Assembly: GCA_030278955.1 (NCBI GenBank) | Contig: JAOANR010000001.1 | Coordinates: 38,962,890-39,026,889, forward strand | DNA length: 64,000 bases | Direction of reading: 5' to 3' | From: Hygrophila difformis | Lineage: Eukaryota; Streptophyta; Magnoliopsida; Lamiales; Acanthaceae | Shown here: in pieces, positions 34,500 through 47,100 of the stretch | How positions within the stretch are numbered: position 1 is the stretch's first letter | How the letters are laid out: every line of letters starts with the position of its first letter | Notes under the pieces: model-generated | Seen by the model: only the letters and a program-made list of their open reading frames with translations | Database searches by the model: none | Told to the model about the DNA's origin: nothing | Translations under genes and position numbers: made by a program

Positions 34500-35910
34500 G
34501 TATAGAATTAATCAGCGCTGAGTTGTATTTTAATGATTACTCAGCGCCCATGTATTTTTTAAGAGCAGTTGATCTAAAAATGAGCATATAATGATTGATT
34601 AACCCTTTAGAATTAAGAAGGATGAATTAAAATTAATAAGGACAATAGAGTCTGTACATGCCAAAAATTATTCAGGATTATTTATAGATTGTTTAATTTT
34701 TTTAGATTTAATTATTAAATATATATTCTATAAAATAATTATTTGAATAATTATTTTTTCTTTATATTATTATGTAGTTTATTAATATTATTTACCAGAA
34801 ATTAGGATTAAAATTTGATTAAAATTTTCTATAGAAGAATACTTTTTTTAAATATATATGTTGATAGAATAACTATTTTTTTGTGTTTACATTATGCTAC
34901 TTTTTTTTTATAATAATATAGATCTATATTGAATAATAAATGAAATGAAAACTTTAAATAATTTTTTGGTTAATTTTTACTATAATTGATTAAAAATTTA
35001 GATTTAATTAATAAATATATATGTTCCAAATATTTTTTGAATAATTATTTTTCTTTATATTATGCGATTTAATAAAATTATTTTCTTATGACCAACAGTA
35101 GTTGGCTTGAGTAGATTGGAACTCTAGTTGCTTAAGAAAGATTTCGGGTTTGAGCTTTATGGGTATGCAAAAACTGCTTTATGAGATGCACCCTTAATTG
35201 CCCGTGTGGCTTGGGGATACCCGTTTTCTTCAAGAATTATTTTATTATGGTAAGAATTAAATTCAAAATTAATCCTAATACCAAAAATTAGAATTAAAAT
35301 TTGATTAAAATTTTCTATAGCGCAGCAGAATCATTTCTTTTAAATATATATTTCGATAAATTAACTCAAGTATGGTTAGAATTAATTAAATTTTTAATTT
35401 ATTATATTGATTTAGATGAATACTTATTAATTAATACTTTAGTCTTTCTCTAGCCTGTATAGGTTGTGCATAGTAAAGAAAATATTTTAGGCTCAAATTT
35501 TAATACAACTAATATAATATTGAATATATATATTTTATTAAAAAGTTTATAATATACGGGTTTAATTAAATATTTATTAACCGTCAAATATATTATAATT
35601 TGTTTAAAATTTATAGCTTTTGAAAATATAGAGAAAGATTTTTTGAAGATTTGTTTATAATATATTATAGATTTATGATCTAAATATAGTAGTAAAAGTT
35701 GATGATATGGCAAGTATAATTAATCAGCGCTGACGTGTATCATGTATGATTAATCAGCGCTGACGTGGATTAATTGTAGCCATTGATTAAAAAATGGTGG
35801 TATAATTACAGATAAAACCCTAAATATGAAAAAAATTTAGTTATATTGAATAAGGACAATACAGTCTGCACAAGCCAAAAAGTATTCAGGATTTATTATA
35901 TAGATAAGAA
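34500..35910. repeat. TCAGCGCTGA palindromes and a 1.2-kb-spaced direct repeat
   Basis: AATTAATCAGCGCTGA occurs at about 34509 and 35717, with further copies at 34543 (partial) and 35750. AATAAGGACAATA...AGTCTG...GCCAAAAA...TATTCAGGATT (34638-34690) recurs at 35846-35905 in the same orientation. On the minus strand the right copy starts TCTATATAATAAATCCTGAA, which resembles a Helitron 5' end. A small nested non-autonomous element is likely but its limits are not clear. Confidence 0.45.
35093..35225 (+). repeat. tRNA-derived SINE-like sequence
   Basis: TAGTTGGCTTGAGTAGATTGG resembles an A box and TTTCGGGTTTGAGCTTT about 35 bases later resembles a B box. GCCCGTGTGGCTTGGGG follows, as in plant SINE bodies. 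No clear poly-A tail is seen. Confidence 0.4.
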
Positions 35911-36844
35911 AAAACATGATAAGACAAAATAAATGAATTGGCATTTTGCATAAAGTTGGTGCTCTTCTGCAAAATATAAATTTTTATGATTGAATTTTTT
36001 TTAAAAAAATTTATATCTCTATTCAATTCTATGTTAAATATATGAACAATTTAGGTGACGTAAGAAAGGAACTGCGGTCAAAATTTGGGATCACACTATT
36101 AAGTCTAATACTTTAGGTTCTAGTTAAATTGGAAAAATATGAGGGAATTAATTTGTTCATATGTGAAGACATGATTTTTTTTCTTATTTTTGCTGGACTT
36201 AGAAAGGGTGATGTGAGACAGTGCCAAACAAATTATAAGGAACCAAAGGATGAATAGAGTGTTGGGTGAGGAGCAAACCCCCAACATATAGGTTGGAAGT
36301 AAGGGTAGGCTAACTCTAATTGGGCAGCCCTTATTTCTTACATTTTCTAGGCTTTTGTTTTTGTATTTTTCTTATATTTAATTGGGTGCCCCTAATTTAC
36401 TTGGGATCTCTGCCCTAATAGGAGTAATCGAACCCCATTTTAAAAAACAAAATTTCTAGGTAAATAAATACACAACAAAAAATTGACTAATCATAACTTG
36501 CATCTTTGCCAAACTGAAGACAGGATTTAAAGTCCAAACCTCATTTCCAAAAAATTCAACCTCATTGGGCAACTTCAAGTCCACCACAATTACAATTGGG
36601 AACCGAGGAATTTAGCAAATGTCAGCCTCGTATTGACCGTGTCACTCACCAGGCCGAATAATTTATTCATGTGAATTTCAATGCAAAAAATTAGACTTGG
36701 GGACAAAATGAGGTTCATTATTCCTTCTTCGATAATGAGCATTCCATCTAATTTCTCCGAGTTTTTGTCTCCATGAAGTAGTAGTTATTGTAGCAATCGC
36801 TCAAACCACAAATAAGTATATATTCCAACTATGGCAACTGTGAC

Positions 36845-39663
36845 TTAGTCAGTGGGGCCAATCATTTTCTCTGGTACACCCAGTTTCAATGTGGCTTCCT
36901 GTTGAATGTTGATATTCGTCATACACACCAAATTTCTTAAATCATAAACATGAAACAAAGGGCTTGAAAAAGTGACTAAATTAACTCATGGCATATGTAA
37001 AGGAGTGTGAATTGTAGTAATAATAGTTTCTCAGAAATAAAACAAACAGGAGAGAGGAACGAAGAAAATGGGATATGATGACCATGAAACTAACCTTCAA
37101 TGTAGCTCCCTCCTTGTGGGCTGTCTTTGCAACTAATGCAGCATTATCATATCCAATTTTCTAGAATCAAAACCTGGATTCAGTTCTAAGTTGTTATTGA
37201 GCACAATGAAATGATGGTACTTGATAAACATAAATATGTGTCAAAATGCCTAAAAAGACTTACTGGATTCAAAGATGTAACAAGCATGAGGGACTCCAAC
37301 ACCAGCATCACAGTCAGAATTAAATAATGGTGTTAATCATGTGTAAACTGTAGAGTAAAACATTGAATCAAGTGCCAAGTAGTAACTACCTCGTGTAATA
37401 ATTTGGAAATTCTGTCCTGGTTGGTTTGGATTCCCCTCACACAATTATTTTCAAAAGAAATAGAGGCATCCCCAAGCAGTCTCAGTGACTATGCATGAGG
37501 AAAAAATGTCAAGAAAACGATCGCTTAAAGCAACAGGGTTTACTTAAACTTAGCATGAAATGATTAAGAATGACATAATAGTGGAACATACATGTAACAG
37601 ATTCCTTGCAATAACTGGTTTAAATACATTCAGCTCAAAATGGCCATTGGATCCACCAACAGTGATTGCGACATGGCTGCCCATAACCTGGAATGGGAAT
37701 TAAAGAGTTACAAAATCTTCTTACATGTGGAACTCTTTTTTCCATCTCAATGACTTTTCATTATTATTTACCTGAGCACAAACCATTGTAAGAGCCTCAC
37801 ACTGTGTAGGGTTCACCTTCCCCTGAAGTTTAAGAAAACACAAGTATGTGGTTAATAAATCATAGGATAATCAAGTAGTATATCAATATATTTAATAATT
37901 ACAGGCATTATACTGCTGCCATTTTCTGGAAGTATGAGCTCTCCTAGACCACAACGAGGGCCACTGGAAATGAGAGAGAACAGTGAGAACAGTGCAGCTG
38001 AAGCAAATTATTACAAAAGAAGTATGCCTGGATTTTACATACCTTCCTAAGAAGCGTATATCATTTGCTATCTTCATCAGAGAAGTTGCCACTGTATTTA
38101 AAGCACCACTTGTTTCAACAAAAGCATCATGTGCAGCCTATCAACGGGACAATAAAAACTTTAAATTGTGAAGCATACTACTAAACAATTTTGCCACTGA
38201 AAATGCTAGAATGATCCAGGAGGATATTGCCAATAAGAAAACAACAAGACAAGCAGACAACCAAGCAGAGAAACTTAAAAGCATTTTTAGTATAAAAGAA
38301 AAAATTGTATTCCATCATGAAAAGAAATAAGTTCCCAGACTTATAGAAGACATAGAAGCAAACTTTAAAATTATTTACCAGTGCCTCAAATTTGTTTTCT
38401 GCGGTGACAAATGGCAGATTAGTCTCCTCAGCTACTGCTGCAGCAATCTTTACATCAAATCTGGCAAATATATAATATGTTCCATAAATGTAGCTAAACT
38501 GGATCTTTTTACATCTCTTTCAGAATACCAGGGAAAAACTGGGCTTGTCAAAGATGGAATACTCATTAGAAGATACATGCAACAAACCAAGTTAAAAATA
38601 CTCATTGCTTACCCTTTCTTTGTGTTCAAACCAGTTCCAACAGCTGTGTCCCCCTGTGCAAGCTGCAATAGTCCTGAACTTTTAGGATTCAGAGCAAATA
38701 AATAAATTGAAAACCAAGAGTTAGTGCCAATAGAGTAAACAATTAACTTGATACATGCGAGGGAGAGTCGTGTATACCCGTTCGATCCCATACTTCACCT
38801 GCACCAAGAGAGAACTTCATCTATGTGTCCATGCCGACACCAAATTACCAATTTTACAAAAAAGTTTTCTTTATGAGTACTTACTTGAGTAGTATAGCCA
38901 CTAAATTCTTGTCCAAGGGTCATTGGCGTAGCATTTTGTGTGTGCGTGCGTCCGATTTTAACAATGTCTTTGAATTCGACAGTCTAAATTAGCAGACACA
39001 GTTGTAAGTATGAAATCACGTGTTTTCATAGCTACAACAGTTAATTGAAACAAACTAAATTATGTGCGGGAAAATTGTGATACATTCCCAAAAAGAAGTG
39101 AATCTATATATGTATATATATAAGCTTCAAGTCATAAAACCTTTGAATGTAATGTCGAGTGTAACTGCTTCAACTTTGGTATCAATCTTGAATTTATCTC
39201 CATAGCAGCAGCAATGTGCATTACCTAAGGAAAGAACAAACCAAACCACCTATACTTCTGGGTTGAAATAAAATCTGACAGACAAGCTTTCCTGAAAGGA
39301 GCTTACAGTGGGAAATGTGTCATTAGATGACTGTGATCTGTTAACATGATCATTTGGATGAACAAATTTCTCACCACGCTTGTGACCAAGAATTTCAGCA
39401 GCCCTATTTGCAATAACCTGTCGAATAAAAAGCATAAACATCAAAGATAATAATAAATGAAAAATAAAAGCAGCAGTTAATCTTGAGGAGTTCATAAACT
39501 AAGTAGCAATTACCTCATTGGCATTCATGTTACTTTGAGTACCACTGCCAGTTTGCCAAACTACCAATGGGAAGTGATCGTCTAATTTTCCCTCAGCCAC
39601 TTCTTGAGCAGCCTGCATAATTGCTTTTACAATGGTCGGGTCAAGCCCATATTCCATGTTTAC
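36845..39663 (-). pseudogene. FUM1: Fumarase (fumarate hydratase 1) captured fragment, 15 exons
   Basis: Fifteen exons with GT-AG borders spell fumarase from VNMEYGLDP to the stop. Exon limits: 39514-39663, 39307-39417, 39141-39224, 38885-38983, 38748-38798, 38613-38662, 38379-38460, 38043-38137, 37903-37963, 37772-37822, 37592-37687, 37390-37488, 37264-37293, 37095-37160 and 36845-36898. Class II fumarase landmarks are present: [29 protein letters not shown] and the signature loop GSSIMPGKVNPTQCE. The enzyme hydrates fumarate to malate in the TCA cycle. I see no internal stop. The first exons (presequence and about 110 residues) are absent, and the last exon has lost about ten codons in frame between KLGV and PEKM. 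Inside Helitron C it is best read as a captured fragment. Confidence 0.9.
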
Positions 39664-39952
39664 CTGCGAAGCATGCAGCTCCCATTAGACACCATTATAT
39701 TTGACCTGTATTAGCTTGCACCACAGAAAATAATTGGCATATCCCTTAACTTCAGGATATTAAATTAATAACATTATAATTATAATTCCATAAGCAAAAA
39801 TCACAAAAAGACAACACAAAATAACCTGAATGAACATGAATGTATATATCAGAAATATCATGAGTACTATAACAATCCATGGTAATCATGAAATTTTATG
39901 CAAATTCCATTTTGATCAGCAAATACATTAAACCAGACCATGTCCAAACTTT

Positions 39953-40783
39953 AAATAATTCCGAGCCGATGTGTGCATTATCATCAAGTAAATAAATGTC
40001 AACATCTTGATATAGAGCTCTCGCTAGTTGCACTCATTGCTTCTGGCCACCACTAAGGTTTATGCCTCTATCACCAATAACTTCAAATCTTTCTTTAGAG
40101 AAGAAGCATGAAAAATTACACTCTTGTATTTTGCCTTGCCTTTTGGGCTACCAAAGAGAATATTTTCCTCTATATTTCCCGATTGAATCCAAGCAGACTG
40201 TGAGACATATGCTACAGAACCACATATTTTCACCTATCATGTAGACAGCAATGAGGCAATAAGATGAGACGACCAAATTCCAGGAGGTGAAACTACTGGA
40301 ACAGTGTTAAAAAAGAAGAAAAATTAGCATATACAATATAAGACTTACTTCACCAGGAATTTTGGGAATCTCACCAACGATGCAGGAAAGGAAGCTTGAT
40401 TTCCCAGCACCAACCATATCACACATAGCTGCCCACATTCCCTTTCCTATCTTAATCTGTATGTCTGAAAGGGTTGGGGTAGCAGATGATCGGTCCCAAC
40501 TGAAGTTTCCATTCTCTATTTTTATGGCCACATCTGAAGTGCCTCGTGGGAAGGTGATTGCATCTTCCTGCATCTCTTCCTCCTCCAGGAAACCAGCAAG
40601 TCGATGAAGGGAGACTTTAGTTTCAGCCGTCATAGAAACCAAGTCACGGAAATTTCTAAGTGGCTCTTGCAGGATGCGAAATGTAGCCAGAGCAGAAAGG
40701 ACATTGCCAGCCATGAGGTGACCATTACTTTGAGGATCCATAGCCGTGGGGATCATTTCCATTCCCCATAAGGCCATAACCAT
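39953..40783 (-). pseudogene. ABCC (MRP-type) transporter fragment
   Basis: The exon at 40349 to about 40783 covers the end of the first membrane domain (LSALATFRILQEPLRNF) and the Walker A region of the first nucleotide-binding domain (MVGAGKSSFLSCIVGEIPK; relatives have GSGKSS). A second exon ending at 40233 reads VAYVSQSAWIQSGNIEENIL then, after small deletions, VIGDRGINLSGGQKQ. There a TGA (40034-40036) replaces the Arg after the ABC signature. VQLARALYQDVDIYLLDD (Walker B) follows with a further in-frame loss. ABCC pumps move glutathione conjugates and anions into the vacuole. This is a broken piece. Confidence 0.85.
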
Positions 40784-40894
40784 ATAATGTAAACAAAAGA
40801 TGACTGATGAATTTAATTAAAATATTTTCCAAATAAACACACAAATTCAAATGACAATTGGCAATGGAAAAAAATAAATAATTATATAAATTAC

Positions 40895-41518
40895 CGTAGC
40901 TGCATTTGCTTGGCCAGCATTTATGAGGACTGCACGAGCCTGAAATATTATAGAAATGCATTAGCTAGAGGATTCTGCAAGATGTTGCAACCCTATTGTT
41001 GCCCATCATCTTTTCTTGTAACCAATGAGGAGCCAGGGTCTAGAGTCAAATAACTAACAAGTATTTGAGCCTTGAGAACATTCCAGATTGAGAAAGACAA
41101 TGCCGACTAAAACAAAAGTCCATTACTTTGACCATTTTCCATAAACAGATCAATATTGTCTCTTCTGTAACATACCGTTGCAGAGTTTTTTAGTGCTGCT
41201 TTACAGTATAACACAGGAGCATTAGCAACCACATTAGTCGTAAATGTGCCTGCAAAAAACCAGCAAATCAAATTTAAGTTACCCATTCACATAAAGGTTT
41301 AATAAGTGAAAACATTTACCAAATTGTTCTACAATAATAGTTTTAACAATTAGTAAAGCGTTATACACCAACAGTTTTAATCCAAGAAACCAACCTGCAG
41401 ATAAGGCATCTACATCACAGACGACAAGAGCAAGATAAGGCTTCTCTCCTACTGCACGTAATCCAGCATACATCCCAGCAGCTTCGAACCCCTTTAGAGC
41501 AGTAACTCCACCTGGAAT
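40895..41518 (-). pseudogene. ArgJ (glutamate N-acetyltransferase) N-terminal fragment
   Basis: Three exons. 41395-41518 reads [20 protein letters not shown] then [20 protein letters not shown]. 41176-41249 reads FTTNVVANAPVLYCKAALKN. 40895-40939 reads ARAVLINAGQANAAT. They correspond to the start of mature chloroplast ArgJ, the bifunctional enzyme that recycles the acetyl group in arginine synthesis. The plastid peptide, the autoproteolytic Thr region and the C-terminal half are missing. The next sequence on the strand is the unrelated ABCC exon, so the join is a capture boundary. Confidence 0.85.
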
Positions 41519-42726
41519 CTAAAAATGTTGATATGAACATGTGAGTTTTCAAACAAACCATTGCAAATCAAATTAATAGTGTCCAATTTTTCAAATTCAC
41601 CATTAATTTTACAAATAATTAAGGAATCCTTGCATCTATAAAAATTTCTAAGAAGCCAATATTCCTTAAGTTGTTTTCTAAATATGATACTGTTACAGCC
41701 CCCAAAATTTTAAATGCACTAAACCATCAAATTGTTATAGGGGAAACCATCAACATCTGAAGTAAATACCATAATTAATTAAAAAAAAAGCATCCAATAC
41801 GAATTGCATACAAGAATCTTAAAATTTCTTGAGCAAGCACCATCATAAAGAACGATGACCTGATTCCATGGACTGTTAGGCACTAATATTGGAGCTGCGG
41901 GAATTGTCGTAGACTCCGTCGTAGACTCCGATGGCACAATGTTGGTAAAACTCCGGTTTTATAAAGGAGAAAAGGAAAAAACACACTTGAGGTTCTCAAA
42001 CAGGACAAGTAAGAATTCTTATTAAAAATAAACACGAACAAAATAACAATACTGACAATGAACGAACTATAATCTCATTATACTTGAACTAAACTAGTAC
42101 AAATTATGACCCTAATCCCTACTGAATCAGTCAAAAACTTGAGAATGCAACCAGATTTTCGCTGCACTGATTCAGAATACAAATCTCTGAAAAAAGATAG
42201 CATATATTGATTTCAATGAGTTATTAATTGATATAGGGAAGAAAGTATCGAATATTTAGCACGAAACCAAACGAAAAAATCAAATCCCTAAATACCCGAA
42301 AAGCCTAAACATAGAAATAAATGCAAAATTATCGGCCAATATCATAGGAACCATAATAGAAATGAAGAATAAAACCGTATGCCCAGAAAGTTTCCACAAA
42401 CTGTAATGGACCCCAAAAAGAAGACGCATCGCCGGGATGTGGAACGGAATGAGCGCCGGTGGCTTGAGGCAGGGATTCTAGAGAGCGACGGACGGACGAG
42501 GCAAGGGATTAGTTGGATCACCATCTATTCTGCATATAATTCAGATATCAGACAAAATACAAAATCAGAGCGCAATGCATGTACAAATCAATCAGCTTTG
42601 TTGAAGGTTTCTCTTTTCTAGGGAAAAAAACAATTAGCAATAGGAGCTAAGTACAACTTAATTAGCTAAAAAGAGAAGGCTGAGAACTCTAACAAAATAG
42701 CCATTAACGTGGTTGGAGAGGCATAC

Positions 42727-43290
42727 TCAGAAATGCACGATGCATAAATCCAGTGCCTCGCGTAACACTGTTGAAAACACTTCTATATCCAACCAATCCC
42801 CTGTACCACATAAATGAAGCATAAGCATAATAAGTAAATCACACTAAATGAAAATGTGTTCCATGTGAAATTTTTCAAAAGTTTAATAAACATGCATGGA
42901 TACCGTGTCTGGACAAAAAATGTATAAATAAGATAAAATACTGTTATTTTTCAAAACACGTGCAAAATATAAAGAGGGTCAGAAATCAGAACTACACAAT
43001 ATAGGAAAATAATAAGGAAAGATATGCACTTGGAAGGACAAGTCAAACAAATTCTACTCCTATCAACATTGCCAGGGACATGACCCATATCAGTAATTTC
43101 ATCTCGCCTATGGGAGAGAGCTTCCATAACCAAACCCACATGCTCTTCATTTACCTGACAAAATGAAAAGCAAAATTACCAATTGGAATTATGGAAGGCT
43201 TTCAGGCACTACAATATTTCCTTTGATGCTATCACCTCAACCGTAACTTCTTCAATTGGCCCCAGCTTTTGCCCACTCTCAAACTTATAC
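42727..43290 (-). pseudogene. TypA/BipA-type chloroplast GTPase fragment
   Basis: Exons 43236-43290 (YKFESGQKLGPIEEVTVE), 43031-43154 (VNEEHVGLVMEALSHRRDEI then TDMGHVPGNVDRSRICLTCP) and 42727-42800 (GLVGYRSVFNSVTRGTGFMH then RAFL) match the C-terminal half of TypA, a translational GTPase of plastids and bacteria. The donor of the middle exon is mutated (CCAAG|TGCATA). The GTPase domain and the last part are absent. Confidence 0.85.
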
Positions 43291-44182
43291 CTGATTAATT
43301 ACAGAGAACATCCCTTTCTTTAGAAATAGTACTTACTTCCATTTAAGGAATTAGTTATGAGATAGAATGATTGATGATGTTGAAGAACCACCCATTAAGA
43401 AACAAGTTAAGACACAATAGAAACAACAATAAATGCAAACACGAAACCAAATTTCTCTTTGTTGCAGCCAAGAATCTGAGCACATCGAAACAAACAATTA
43501 GACCATTTGGCTTAGTAAATGGCGCGAAAAGTAATGAAATTGACATTCAAGTTGGTTGGAATTAACAAAGTGAATAAACTGCGGATATTATTCTGTTTCT
43601 GGTAAAACAAAGTGATTCCATCATTCATTCCTCTATGAATCAAGTTGGTTGGAATTAATAACCACGCTTAAACTTTAAAAACAAATGTTGAAACCAAGGA
43701 GCAAGTATCGTTCAATCAATGAATTGGGAAAAACTGGAAAATAATTATACTTTCGATCAGCAATCATTTGCCACAGTTTTAAATCCGCAGTTTTAAATCC
43801 GCAATCAAATTAGACAAGAACGAAGTAATCATCAATAAGGAAAACAGAATACCAAGGAACCCCAAGTAAGGGAAAAATGTTTAAGTATAGCAGTAGACAA
43901 TCCAACCAAAACAGAACAGTCAACGGAATTCAGATCTCATTCCATTTAGCAGCTCCAACTGTAAATTAACCTTCATGTCTATAGAATCTGAAAATGGCAA
44001 AACGAAGTTAGGGTAAAACTTGGGCGTCCAAAGGCCAAGATTTTACCCGAAATTAGGACAAGAAAAGGAAAAAACAAAATTACTGAAAGAAGAATTTCAA
44101 CAAAAGAAAACGGGAGCAAATGAATCACATCACCAGTGTGGTTAAAAAATAATTATCTCATATATGTGAACGAAGGAAAGGT

Positions 44183-44349
44183 ACGATTGATAGCTAGTTT
44201 CGCCGTAACATCACCTTGTTTGTAACCCCACCCAACACAGCGAGGCACAAAAGGAAGGCGTATCATGGGCATCATGTCATAGTTAAATACATCATATATT
44301 TTCACTGAACGATCATTCAAGCACAACAAAGCGCATCATTATTACTAAC
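44183..44349 (-). pseudogene. CYP71 (WD40-cyclophilin) exon fragment
   Basis: One frame reads LNDRSVKIYDVFNYDMMPMI then RLPFVPRCVGWGYKQGDVTA and KLAI, which I recognise as the WD40 part of plant CYP71, a nuclear cyclophilin with WD40 repeats. An acceptor-like TTGCAG borders the right end. No cyclophilin domain is present. Confidence 0.75.
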
Positions 44350-44629
44350 CTGCAAGTGTAAAACAGATGTCAAGATAATGGATTGCTAAAAAAGTAATGG
44401 AGCAAACTTATTTAGGGCACACTAATGCATATTTCAGTTGCAACATTCATAGTATCTTCTCTAGCCTTTATAATGGAGCAAACTTATTTAGTTAACATCC
44501 AGCAGAGTTCAAATGTCCTACAAATCTCATTATGTCCTGTAAATTTAAGATTATAAAGATTAAAGATGCATATGAGTGCACTGTTGAAAAACATAACAGG
44601 AAAAATAAAAACCCTTACCTTTCCATGGT

Positions 44630-44830
44630 GTAAGCCAATTCCAGGCACAGACAGCAAGGTCAAATCTGTGGCAGCTACAACATTACTATGAATATTAAAT
44701 GATGGATAATTGTAGCCTATAGAGATGCATTCAACCAGATAAATACCAGACAAGGGTTTCAATCCAAGATCCATTTTTTTTTTCTTTGTTGCCCCCTTCA
44801 AACTGATTGAATATTTGTTTCCAAGCAACA
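44630..44830 (-). other. Unidentified exon-like fragment in Helitron C
   Basis: An open minus-strand stretch reads MDLGLKPLSGIYLVECISIG then YNYPSFNIHSNVVAATDLTL and LSVPGIGLHHGK, followed by a donor-like GTAAGG. It looks protein-like. I do not recognise it. Confidence 0.35.
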
Positions 44831-45561
44831 AAACCCTGAAGCAGAATAAGTTAAAATATATGGAAACATTAAAATATATAGCGTCAACCTTAAGAGCGAG
44901 CATATAGTCATTTCCCAGGTCAACGAGTTTCGAACATAAGCATATTTAAATGTCATATAAATGTACGTATTAGTACAAAATATACCAGGCATTTGAAGAT
45001 TTTTATGTCTCTGCTAAAACTGAACTCCACAGGTCAGAAGTGAGATAATGTCTACACCACATGACAACAGTAGAAATTGGCCTTCGGAAACTTTCAATTC
45101 ACTCAACCAAAGAATCTTTGTCAGGCTTGTGGTGCGGATGGCCTATCTAATATTTCATTTTTCTTTGACCTTTTTTTTTTTCTTCAAAGAACTTTCCTCT
45201 CCTCTTTTTTATTATCAGAATCAAGGGGAATTTAGCAAAAACTGACGTCCACTGCTTGACCAAAAACGGGGATAAACAAATCGAAAAGTTTCATCAAATC
45301 TATAAGCTTGCCAAACAAATGCGAAACATTGACAACAATTTTTAACATAAAACACTAAATTCTAAAACTCTAAACTGTAATGCCCCCGAAGAACAAAATT
45401 ATACTCAAAAAAGAGGCGGAACAAGTGTGCCCCCCTTACCTAGGAGTCCGATCGCCAAGAGGAGCGACTCGCCTGGAAGAGCGGCGCTCAAACTCCAGCT
45501 TCAAAGACTTAAGATGAAAACAGGAACATTTTCAATCTAGTAAACATGATAAACTGCATAC

Positions 45562-45971
45562 CCAAAAATCCAAGTAAAATATTTTTGGGATTGCGAACTT
45601 TCAGAGCTTCATGAAGACCCCAAATCACATTATGTCCTCCAGGGGATTGTCTACCACAGAAAACGATACCAACCCTGAGATGTTTACCAGAACAAAAGGT
45701 GAGCATGATCAATTTTAAGCAAGTCAAAACACATGATCAGTTAAGCATAAAAGTCAAGATGGAACAAAATGAATACATGAAATGAAAAAACAGCCACGGT
45801 AGTACCTAACGGCGGGATGTTCAGTTATAATTTGAGCATCAGGGACCTTAGCAGTGGCCCTCAGGAAGTGTGCTAAAGGTTGACCGAAGGTGTGAGGAAA
45901 ATATCTACTTATGGCGTGGACACCTCCGCATTAGTGGTGGCATCACCAAACTCCACACGAACTATAGTTCC
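45562..45971 (-). pseudogene. PFP alpha subunit fragment (PPi-dependent phosphofructokinase)
   Basis: The exon at 45806-45971 reads [15 protein letters not shown] and then, after a one-base frame change, [20 protein letters not shown] and [18 protein letters not shown]. The exon at 45562-45674 reads [20 protein letters not shown] then [19 protein letters not shown]. This order is that of the N-terminal part of the plant PFP alpha (regulatory) subunit, which acts in cytosolic glycolysis and gluconeogenesis. Later exons are absent. Confidence 0.88.
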
Positions 45972-46318
45972 CTGTAAAATTCAAAGATAAGAGATTGTAA
46001 AGAAAGAGAAATTGAAGAAATGATAACATGGAGCACATACAAGCTTGAGTGAGACAAAGTTGAATCACAGAAAAAAGCTAATCACATAGCTTTGAGGGAT
46101 GCATCAGAACATTTAAATCCAAGCACTGTAAAAATTAACTAAACTGTTCAACTAAGCTAATCACAACCATAATCTCTTGGTCTCAGATAATCAATGCCAA
46201 TAATGAATGACGATCCAATAAATGTATGATCACATAGAAATTTCCTATTTCATAAATGAACTACGTCTTACCAAAGGCCACCTAGCGTCACTGGAACAAA
46301 ATTTTAAACTACAAAAGA

Positions 46319-47041
46319 CTAGCCTTGGACCATAGTTACAGAATTCAACACGAACAACATCGTTGCAGACTTCCTCCGTGCCTTCCTGCGGCCGGCCGAC
46401 GGCGAAGGACAGTCGACCCGAAAGCCGCAACGGCGAGGACAGTTGGTGCGACCTAGAGACCAGGAGAAAATGGCGATGGACAAATTAGGTTTGGGCGAGG
46501 GGTCGCCGGACGCTGCCAACTCGCGCAGGGAGGGCGGCGACAACGATGGGAGGGTGGGCGCAGGGCTAAGGCGGCGGCTAGGGCTTGCGGAGGCCGGAGG
46601 AGGCGCAACGTTCACTGGGCTCAGTGCGGCGGCTCCGGATTCGCGAAGGGGGCACCCCGATTTGGATGTGGAGGAGTGGGAGAGTGACGAATTTGTAATC
46701 CGTAGACACAAAGAAAACTGAGGATCGAAACTAAGGAGGATGAAATACCGCGAAGAAGCCATGGGGAACGGAGATGGTCGTGGAAATTGGAGAACGGAGA
46801 CGACGTGAGGAATTGATCGTGCAAAGTTTAGGGCAAAGGAAACTGAGGATCCAACGATCAGCATCGGACGGCCAGGAATGAATTTCGGGATCGGACGGTC
46901 CAATATCAATTGAGAAATGATCCAACGGCTTCGCAGACTCAGAGGCATCCAATGGCCATAAACCAAATTAGAATGGGATGGACGGTTCAAAATGAAATTG
47001 AGCATGGGAAAATTTTGAAGCTTTCTTTTATATAGTATAGA
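46319..47041 (-). other. GC-rich captured leader and Helitron C 5' end
   Basis: 46380-46720 is markedly GC-richer than its surroundings and has open frames on both strands without recognisable domains. It may be a captured promoter and first exon. 46860-47041 is Helitron 5' terminal sequence shared in part with Helitron A. Confidence 0.4.
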
Positions 47042-47100
47042 TAGATATAGATATAGAGATAGAGATAGAGAGAAGAGAAGATAAGAGCGAGAGCCAAATT
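47042..47100. repeat. TAGATA/GAGATA microsatellite
   Basis: Short tandem TAGATA, TAGAGA and GAGAA units lie directly outside the Helitron C 5' end. Confidence 0.8.

Larger units (their letters stand above)
33007..36844. other. AT-rich stretch with small repeats, no gene recognised
   Basis: Apart from the repeats listed separately inside it, I see no coding similarity on either strand. AT content is very high at 34600-35720. Confidence 0.45.
32024..47041 (-). mobile_element. Helitron C, 15.0 kb, with fragments of at least eight genes
   Basis: The minus-strand 5' end is TCTATACTATATAAAAG at 47041, preceded by A (47042 is T on the plus strand). The 3' end is the hairpin CCCGTGCGCAACGCGCGGG, then TCAAAAAAG, then CTAG at 32024, followed by T. 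That is the A|TC...CTRR|T structure of plant Helitrons inserted in an AT dinucleotide, with no target duplication. No RepHel gene is visible, so it is non-autonomous. From 5' to 3' it carries minus-strand fragments of PFP-alpha, an unidentified exon, CYP71, TypA, ArgJ, an ABCC transporter, fumarase and a PPR gene. The TC could also be read four bases further out because of a short TAGA repeat. Confidence 0.85.

Noticed and set aside
36845..39663. Functional host fumarase gene
   Set aside because: The presequence and first exons are missing, the last exon is shortened, and the copy lies between unrelated fragments inside a Helitron with both ends visible.
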